The notes under the pieces were generated by a model, which saw nothing but the letters and a program-made list of their open reading frames with translations, was not told the origin of the DNA and did no database searches. Position numbers and translations under genes: made by a program. This document shows, in pieces, positions 5,869 through 9,589 of a stretch of 9,589 nucleotides of DNA. Origin of the DNA: an uncultured Bacteroidales bacterium (GTDB taxonomy: Bacteria > Bacteroidota > Bacteroidia > Bacteroidales > Paludibacteraceae); NCBI GenBank assembly GCA_945949375.1, contig CAMFEN010000023.1, forward strand, positions 1 through 9,589. The letters are read 5' to 3'. The stretch's first letter is position 1, and each line of letters opens with the position of its first letter.

Positions 5869-5939
5869 AAAGCAGTGGAAAACAACTCAACTCGAAAACA
5901 ACTTTGTACGCAAGTAACAACTTAAAAAATTCAAGCACT

Positions 5940-6338
5940 ATGAGACAGTTATCATTAATCGATTTGTGGGACGCGCTGGAGAGCCAATCAGCGGCTGCGC
6001 AAGCAGATTTGTTGGAAAAACAATCTAACATCTCTTCCAACATTACCGCAAGTGATAACGCAAGGGATGAGGTAGCGAGAGCAATCATCGAGGAAGAGAA
6101 AATTTGCCGTCTGCTATTGCAGTGGCGGAATATCAAGAGCCAGTACCCTGACGCGGTTTTGCTGTGGTGTTCTCTCAGTGTTCTCTCAGTGTTCTCTCAG
6201 TGGAATGCGCGAGAAAAGGGCTTCGTTGTTGCGAGGGTTTTGCGGAGGATAAGCGAGGGAAAAAAGAGTTTGAAACTTTATTGGAGAAATGTAGTAGGAG
6301 GATTGCTGTATAAGATGATATTGAGACAAATCAAATAG
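5940..6338 (+). pseudogene. Truncated MutS domain I-like protein
   Basis: The frame encodes 132 aa from ATG at 5940; an in-frame ATG at 5769 lies inside the inverted repeat and is not used. Residues 1-70 look like a real protein: a helical acidic start (RQLSLIDLWDALESQ), then ARAIIEEEKICRLLLQWRNIK, then SQYPDAVLL. The last part recalls the start of MutS domain I, where K-x-x-x-P-D-A-[IV]-L precedes an FRxGDFYE motif. Here that motif is absent: the similarity stops at about residue 75, exactly where three 11-bp repeats (6167-6199) begin, and the rest reads as random low-quality sequence. Bacteroidota mobile elements carry longer proteins with such a domain (from memory). I infer that the restriction cassette replaced the 3' part. 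The stop overlaps the convergent endonuclease gene by 8 bp. Confidence 0.5.
6167..6199 (+). repeat. Three tandem 11-bp repeats at cassette junction
   Basis: GTGTTCTCTCA occurs three times in a row without mismatch (6167, 6178, 6189), with GTG starting a fourth. Because 11 is not a multiple of three, each added or lost copy shifts the reading frame. The array sits where the MutS-like similarity ends, so it may mark the recombination point or slipped-strand expansion. Confidence 0.85.
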
Positions 6339-7074
6339 TTTCGTGCTCCGCGTAGAGAAGTGGCAAATCTTGCGGTTTAATACGGAAACCACTACCATGG
6401 TCGTGGGGTTTACCTATATTTTTGCCACTTTGGTAACTACCCATTCGTATGTCGTACATAATAATGCCTTGGTCTAAAAGTTCAAGAAATTTACGAAAAG
6501 AGGGTTGCAAATATATGTCTGCTTGTGTATAATGAAATTCTTCTACATCATCTTGAAACCGTCTTTCGGCACTTACATAAAACAAGTTTTTCAATTTTTG
6601 TGCAAAGATTTTCTCTAACTCTTCGTATTTATAGCCACACTGATTGTCTAAAAGTTCACCAGTTAGTAAGTCATATACTTCAATGCGGACTTCTTTCGTA
6701 TTCGAATTGTTATTCAATTTGAAAGCATATTTTCCCATGTGCGTATTCTGGTGATCCGCAAACATGGATGTATGCAATCGCTTTATCATAGGGTTCTCTT
6801 CGTTAGGTGAACCAAATGAATTAAGCAGGTATGCATTGGCACGTTTTGGGAAAGTGGGTGCTTTGGTGCAAAGTGTTACATAAGATGATGATTCTTCACG
6901 ATGTGCTTTTATCTCAAACCCGAATAAATCGGGTTCGTCAATGTTATTCTCATCAACTCCGACATAATCTTCAAAAGTTTTGCCTATACCCGTATTGTTA
7001 CGTCTGCGACTTTTTACCCAGCCCATTGCTTTCACCTCTTGAAAGCGAGCAATCATTTTTTCTTTGTTATTCAT
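6331..7074 (-). CDS. MvaI/BcnI-type restriction endonuclease
   Basis: This 247-aa protein is a type II restriction endonuclease. It matches the MvaI/BcnI family in length (MvaI is about 246 aa) and layout. Near the N-terminus GIGKTFEDYVGV (29-40) is followed by the PD-(D/E)XK catalytic site PDLFGFEIK, with D49, E54 and K56 as metal-binding and catalytic residues. The C-terminal HDHGSGFRI (224-232) matches the family's DNA-reading segment with conserved His and Arg. Known members cut CCWGG (MvaI) or CCSGG (BcnI) as monomers that nick each strand in turn; the site of this one cannot be read from sequence alone. Its start overlaps the stop of the regulator gene by 8 bp, so translation is coupled. 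All family residues seen are intact, so it is likely active. Confidence 0.85.
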   Translation of the reverse strand: MNNKEKMIARFQEVKAMGWVKSRRRNNTGIGKTFEDYVGVDENNIDEPDLFGFEIKAHREESSSYVTLCTKAPTFPKRANAYLLNSFGSPNEENPMIKRLHTSMFADHQNTHMGKYAFKLNNNSNTKEVRIEVYDLLTGELLDNQCGYKYEELEKIFAQKLKNLFYVSAERRFQDDVEEFHYTQADIYLQPSFRKFLELLDQGIIMYDIRMGSYQSGKNIGKPHDHGSGFRIKPQDLPLLYAEHETI

Positions 7075-7354
7075 ATTGAATGATATTTTGAATTAACTTG
7101 TCTAAAAGTAGTTCCGTTGGCAGTTTTTTATCTTCTGGTGTCAGAAAAATGTCCTCCACAGAGATTTGATAGTGGCGACAAAGTGTATAAATCTGCCCCA
7201 AAGTATATTTATGGGATGCTTTGGGTGTTTCAATATTTCCCATTTGTCCCGTACTTATCCCTAAGATGGCTGCTAATTGCGCTTGGCTCTCGTTATTTTT
7301 TGTACGAATTGCTTTCAGGCGTTCAATAATGGCGAGTTGATAAGGTGTTTTCAT
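7067..7354 (-). CDS. XRE-family regulator of the restriction cassette
   Basis: This is a 95-aa Cro/C1-type helix-turn-helix protein and the likely controller of the restriction cassette. Residues about 8-60 form the HTH: LKAIRTKNNESQAQLAAILG, then ISTGQMGNIE as recognition helix, then YTLGQIYTLCRHYQIS. A C-terminal tail (VEDIFLTPEDKKLP...) is longer than in classical ~80-aa C proteins. I start it at the ATG at 7354; a TTG 8 codons earlier lies inside the -7 element and cannot be translated. It is first in a minus-strand operon with the endonuclease, so it is made before the nuclease. The palindrome at 7405-7421 between its promoter and that of the methyltransferase is its probable operator. 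Activator or repressor cannot be told. Confidence 0.8.
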   Translation of the reverse strand: MKTPYQLAIIERLKAIRTKNNESQAQLAAILGISTGQMGNIETPKASHKYTLGQIYTLCRHYQISVEDIFLTPEDKKLPTELLLDKLIQNIIQYE

Positions 7355-7375
7355 ACGTTTACACTCATTTTGGTG

Positions 7376-7383
7376 CAAAGATA
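7376..7383 (-). promoter_or_regulatory. -7 element of regulator-endonuclease operon
   Basis: The minus strand reads TATCTTTG, a perfect TAnnTTTG, 22 nt before the regulator's ATG. No TTG lies at the usual 19-21 nt upstream; the -33 zone falls against the palindrome at 7405-7421. A weak promoter with an adjacent operator fits control by a bound regulator. Confidence 0.6.
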
Positions 7384-7404
7384 CTACATAAAAAGTAAAA
7401 AATC

Positions 7405-7421
7405 ACTCTCAAATTGAGAGT
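7405..7421. promoter_or_regulatory. 17-bp palindrome, probable C-box operator
   Basis: ACTCTCAA and TTGAGAGT are perfect 8-bp mirror arms around a central A. The site lies between two divergent promoters: its right edge is 6 bp before the methyltransferase -33 TTG (7427-7429), and its left part overlaps the expected -33 zone of the regulator promoter. A dimer of the XRE protein bound here could set the methylase-to-nuclease balance. Confidence 0.7.
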
Positions 7422-7426
7422 TTTTC

Positions 7427-7457
7427 TTGTTGGTATCAATTTTTTTTTGTAATTTTG
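7427..7457 (+). promoter_or_regulatory. Methyltransferase promoter
   Basis: TAATTTTG at 7450-7457 matches TAnnTTTG and TTG at 7427-7429 lies 20 nt upstream, the same geometry as the promoter at 743-773. The ATG follows 17 nt after the -7 element, so the leader is very short. Confidence 0.65.
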
Positions 7458-7473
7458 CAACAAATTTCAAATA

Positions 7474-8724
7474 ATGGCAGATTATATACGATTAGTAGAT
7501 GACCGATGGAGTTTTCGTGATGCAGACACGAAGCAATACACTCATTGTTACCATACCTATCCCGCGATGATGATTCCGCAGGTTGCTCGTGCCTTGATAG
7601 AGGAGTATAAGCCTGAGGGAAAACTGAATCTGATATTTGATCCGTATATGGGTAGTGGAACAACGCTTGTAGAGGCATGTTTAGCCGGTGTAGATTCCGT
7701 TGGAACGGATTTGAATCCGCTTGCACGTCTTATGGGAAAAGTGAAAAGTACTCATTATGATGAGCAGAAATTGAAGTATGAGTTGTCTGCTATACAATCC
7801 GATTTGATATTTTACAATGACAGTTTTGTAAAAGACAGGAATTTTGAGCGTATATCAAACTATACATTTTGGTACACGGAGGCAAACTTACTGAAACTTT
7901 CTTATTTACAACAACTCATAAATGAGCATTGTTCTGAGCAGAGTAAAGATTTCTTTTTGCTCATTTTGTCCGAGGTAGTTCGTGAGGTGTCATTTACGCG
8001 TAATGGTGAGTTTAAGCGTTACCGAATGAAAGAAGAAAGTATTGCACGCTTTAATCCTGATGTGTTTGGTCTATTTGAGCGTAAGGCGCAACGTAACATA
8101 ACAGGTTTACAACAATTTAACCGCGATGCAAATGGGGCAAGTGTATCTGTGTATGATTTCAATTCCACCTATGGAATTCCTGCTGAAATAATACAAGCCG
8201 ATTCTGTGGATATGGTATTGACTTCTCCTCCATACGGGGATAGTCATACTACGGTTGCTTATGGTCAATTTTCACGATGGGCAAATGAATGGTTTGGTTA
8301 TAAAGATGCTGCTATATTGGATAGTTTATTGATGGGTGGCAAGCGTACCAAAGATGAGCAATTTGTTACGAATAGTATTCGACGAGAACTGGATGAAATT
8401 AGGCGTTTAGATGAAAAACGCTACTGGGAGGTGGTTTCATTTTTGAATGATTACAGCAAATCAATAGCCAATGTAGCAGGCACTGTGCGTAGGGGTGGCG
8501 TAGTTTGTTATGTGGTGGGGGATAGACGTGTTAAAAATGTGCAGATTCCACTTGATTTTTTTACAGCAGAAATGTTTATGGCAAATGGCTTTGCCCATCA
8601 AGTAACTCTTGTGCGTGAAATACCAAACAAACGAATGCCCTCAAAAACAAGTCCGAGCAATGTAGCAGGCGAACAAGTTGCAACAATGAGCCACGAATTT
8701 ATTGTGATAATGCGGAAATTGTAA
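7474..8724 (+). CDS. DNA methyltransferase (SPPY type, probably m4C)
   Basis: This 416-aa protein is the protective methylase of the cassette. The S-adenosylmethionine-binding motif FDPYMGSGT is at 55-63, followed by the acidic TDLNP (78-82). The catalytic TSPPY is at 250-254. SPPY (rather than NPPY/DPPY) is typical of N4-cytosine methylases, and MvaI/BcnI-type nucleases are usually paired with such enzymes, so m4C within a CC(N)GG-like site is likely (inference). The binding motif precedes the catalytic motif with about 190 residues between, which probably house target recognition. The N-terminal THCYHTYPAMM (23-33) is typical of a COG0863-like group. All core motifs are intact and the gene is full length. 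It is transcribed away from the nuclease, from its own promoter. Confidence 0.85.
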   Translation: MADYIRLVDDRWSFRDADTKQYTHCYHTYPAMMIPQVARALIEEYKPEGKLNLIFDPYMGSGTTLVEACLAGVDSVGTDLNPLARLMGKVKSTHYDEQKLKYELSAIQSDLIFYNDSFVKDRNFERISNYTFWYTEANLLKLSYLQQLINEHCSEQSKDFFLLILSEVVREVSFTRNGEFKRYRMKEESIARFNPDVFGLFERKAQRNITGLQQFNRDANGASVSVYDFNSTYGIPAEIIQADSVDMVLTSPPYGDSHTTVAYGQFSRWANEWFGYKDAAILDSLLMGGKRTKDEQFVTNSIRRELDEIRRLDEKRYWEVVSFLNDYSKSIANVAGTVRRGGVVCYVVGDRRVKNVQIPLDFFTAEMFMANGFAHQVTLVREIPNKRMPSKTSPSNVAGEQVATMSHEFIVIMRKL

Positions 8725-8748
8725 TAAATTACGCAAAAAGCGGTGATT

Positions 8749-8791
8749 GGGCATCGGATTGGTTATATTAACCAACAACGATGCCCTTTTT
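8749..8791 (+). terminator. Long-hairpin terminator closing the R-M cassette
   Basis: GGGCATCG (8749-8756) pairs perfectly with CGATGCCC (8779-8786), enclosing a second perfect stem TTGGTTA (8759-8765) with TAACCAA (8769-8775). Five T residues follow. It lies 24 nt after the methyltransferase stop codon and is one of the strongest terminators in the window. It also separates the cassette from the next promoter, only 5 nt past its T-run. Confidence 0.85.
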
Positions 8792-8795
8792 GTTG

Positions 8796-8803
8796 TACCT
8801 TTG
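8796..8803 (+). promoter_or_regulatory. -7 element TACCTTTG of right-hand operon
   Basis: This is a perfect TAnnTTTG followed by GCAG. No TTG lies at the right distance upstream, where the terminator stem sits. It probably drives the three small genes at 8901, 9130 and 9505. The leader from here to 8900 holds no other clear signal apart from a 4-bp hairpin at 8828-8839. Confidence 0.55.
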
Positions 8804-8900
8804 CAGCGGAATTTGAAAGGGGAAATGCTGCCTATGCAGAGATCGTCCCCAAACTACACAGAGATAGAATGACATAATTTGAAACCTAAATGCTTACCTT

Positions 8901-9065
8901 ATGACGATACGAGAAGAACGAAACCAAAACATCATACGCGACTTTAAGGCTCTGCTCGGTACTTGCCGCGTGATGGAGATTTATTATCAGTTGTCCGCAA
9001 AATACTATCTTGACGCGGAAACGATACGTGGCATTATTCGACGACGCGAAACGAGAGGATTATGA
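8901..9065 (+). CDS. 54-aa HTH-like protein
   Basis: This is a 54-aa protein starting MTIREERNQN, preceded by a leader AACCTAAA...CTT that resembles those of the next two genes. It is basic, without cysteine motifs or membrane segments. Residues about 10-48 fit a compact DNA-binding fold: an IIRDFKALLG helix, then VMEIYYQLSAKYYLDAETIRGII, in which YxxLSxKYYL..ETIRxII is the pattern of Mor/C-like or sigma-like helix-turn-helix domains. It opens a transcription unit of small unknown proteins, so it may be their regulator. The family call is by pattern only. Confidence 0.6.
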   Translation: MTIREERNQNIIRDFKALLGTCRVMEIYYQLSAKYYLDAETIRGIIRRRETRGL

Positions 9066-9129
9066 GGGCGGTGGGAATATGGAACCTGCAAAGGACGAGT
9101 AAATAAACCAAACTAAAACCTTAACAACA

Positions 9130-9438
9130 ATGAGTAAAATCAGTTTAGAGAGCCCCTTCCGACATTTCAGGGGCAAGATTTGCAAACATGCACAGATTAT
9201 CTTCAAAGAGATGTACGGCACGAAATTCACCAGTCAGATTTGCCATCCTCGCACTAAACCTTATACGGAGGAAGAGTTGGCACGACAGAGTAAGTTCAGC
9301 AAGGCATCGACCGCCGTTCGCGGGATATTGTCGGATGCAGAACAGCGAGCGACCGCGGAAAGTGCGTTTAAGTCGCAACGCAAATACAAGACTCTGTGGG
9401 GCTTTCTGCACGCACAGGAGTACGCAAAACAAGTGTAG
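9130..9438 (+). CDS. Unknown 102-aa protein, paralogue of next gene
   Basis: I do not recognise a named family. The 102-aa protein is strongly basic. Its first 19 residues align without gaps to the partial protein at 9505, sharing M1, K3, P9, H12, G15, K16, I17 and K19, so the two genes are paralogues. The middle (KPYTEEELARQSKFSKAS) looks like a linker and helix, and the C-terminal half is helical with basic patches. Proteins with this P..H..GKIsK start recur in Bacteroidota phage-like and conjugative regions (from memory). It follows a leader CTAAAACCTTAAC (9113-9125) close to that of the next gene. Role unknown. Confidence 0.7.
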   Translation: MSKISLESPFRHFRGKICKHAQIIFKEMYGTKFTSQICHPRTKPYTEEELARQSKFSKASTAVRGILSDAEQRATAESAFKSQRKYKTLWGFLHAQEYAKQV

Positions 9439-9504
9439 CACAACCTGTCCGATAGTGGGCAGTAAATAACCTAAATTATTAACATAAACCTAAACCTTAA
9501 CTTT

Positions 9505-9589
9505 ATGGCAAAAGTAACCTACCAAGACCCGATTCATCACCTTTCGGGCAAAATCAGCAAGAACTATCGTACCACTTACTGCTACCGCA
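9505..9589 (+). CDS. Partial paralogue of the 102-aa protein
   Basis: Only the first 28 codons are inside the window: MAKVTYQDPIHHLSGKISKN and onward. It is in frame to the edge with no stop. Its start matches that of the gene at 9130 at eight of the first 19 residues, including the GKI core. The leader CTAAACCTTAAC (9490-9501) ends 3 nt before the ATG. A tandem paralogue pair suggests subunits of one assembly or recent duplication followed by divergence. Confidence 0.65.
   Translation, partial: MAKVTYQDPIHHLSGKISKNYRTTYCYR

Larger units (their letters stand above)
5641..5918. repeat. Large nested imperfect inverted repeat
   Basis: Eleven blocks pair in strict mirror order: 5641-5649 with 5910-5918, 5656-5661 with 5901-5906, 5667-5675 with 5891-5899, 5680-5684 with 5886-5890, 5686-5693 with 5878-5885, 5695-5700 with 5872-5877, 5701-5707 with 5860-5866, 5712-5719 with 5852-5859, 5746-5753 with 5840-5847, 5768-5783 with 5824-5838 (one bulge), and 5797-5804 with 5818-5825. 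Each block is a perfect match apart from the stated bulge. The left arm has extra insertions of 1 to 26 nt, so the arms are about 164 and 101 nt long. Both outer halves resemble one promoter plus leader, suggesting an inverted duplication. Confidence 0.8.

Noticed and set aside
5769..5939. In-frame upstream extension of the MutS-like ORF
   Set aside because: The sequence is the inner part of the inverted repeat. The ATG at 5940 follows a promoter-like element and leader, and the coding pattern begins there.
7355..7378. TTG start for the regulator, giving 103 aa
   Set aside because: The TTG lies within the -7 element TATCTTTG, so transcription would begin downstream of it. The ATG at 7354 is used.
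9145..9469. Alternate-frame and minus-strand ORFs over the 102-aa gene
   Set aside because: The 9130 frame is supported by its paralogue at 9505 and the shared leader. The others have no support.

Overview
The window looks like accessory DNA from a member of the Bacteroidota, probably Bacteroidales (inference). Five promoters match the Bacteroidota -7 consensus TAnnTTTG: + strand 766-773, 7450-7457 and 8796-8803, and - strand 5700-5707 and 7376-7383. Two of them also have a TTG exactly 20 nt upstream. Genes have A-rich leaders instead of Shine-Dalgarno sites. The content (a tRNA-Ser 3' fragment, a self-contained replication module, a restriction-modification cassette and clusters of tiny unknown proteins) fits an integrated mobile element such as an IME, an ICE segment or a phage-like element. 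No integrase, relaxase or capsid gene is visible, so the class is open.

Layout. Positions 1-837 hold no convincing gene. They contain terminator-like hairpins, two copies of a 21-bp repeat (the second is the 3' end of a tRNA-Ser gene and may be an attachment site), a cluster of inverted repeats (472-648), and a promoter followed directly by a hairpin plus T-run (743-806). From 838 to 4923 runs a tight + strand operon: two tiny proteins, one 108-aa unknown protein, and a 1080-aa primase-helicase with CHC2 zinc finger, TOPRIM domain and C-terminal P-loop ATPase. A terminator follows, then an AT-rich array of 13 copies of TTCTACAA or its reverse complement (5030-5242), which is a strong candidate replication origin.

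Positions 5294-5939 are largely non-coding and highly structured. A 130-bp element with complementary ends (5294-5423) is followed by a large imperfect inverted repeat (5641-5918) whose eleven paired blocks occur in mirror order. The two arms look like inverted copies of one promoter plus leader. The left arm may drive a 51-aa basic protein; the right arm leads into the ORF at 5940, which looks like a truncated MutS domain-I-like protein.

From about 6160 to 8790 lies an AT-richer restriction-modification cassette. It has an MvaI/BcnI-type restriction endonuclease and an XRE regulator (overlapping, - strand), and a divergent SPPY-type DNA methyltransferase (+ strand). A 17-bp near-perfect palindrome sits between the two back-to-back promoters and is the likely operator. 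A long hairpin terminator closes the cassette.

The last part (8796-9589) is a new transcription unit with a promoter, a 54-aa helix-turn-helix-like protein, a 102-aa unknown protein and the start of a paralogue of it that runs off the window. The genes suggest an element that carries its own replication initiation (primase-helicase plus iterons), stabilised or defended by a restriction-modification system.
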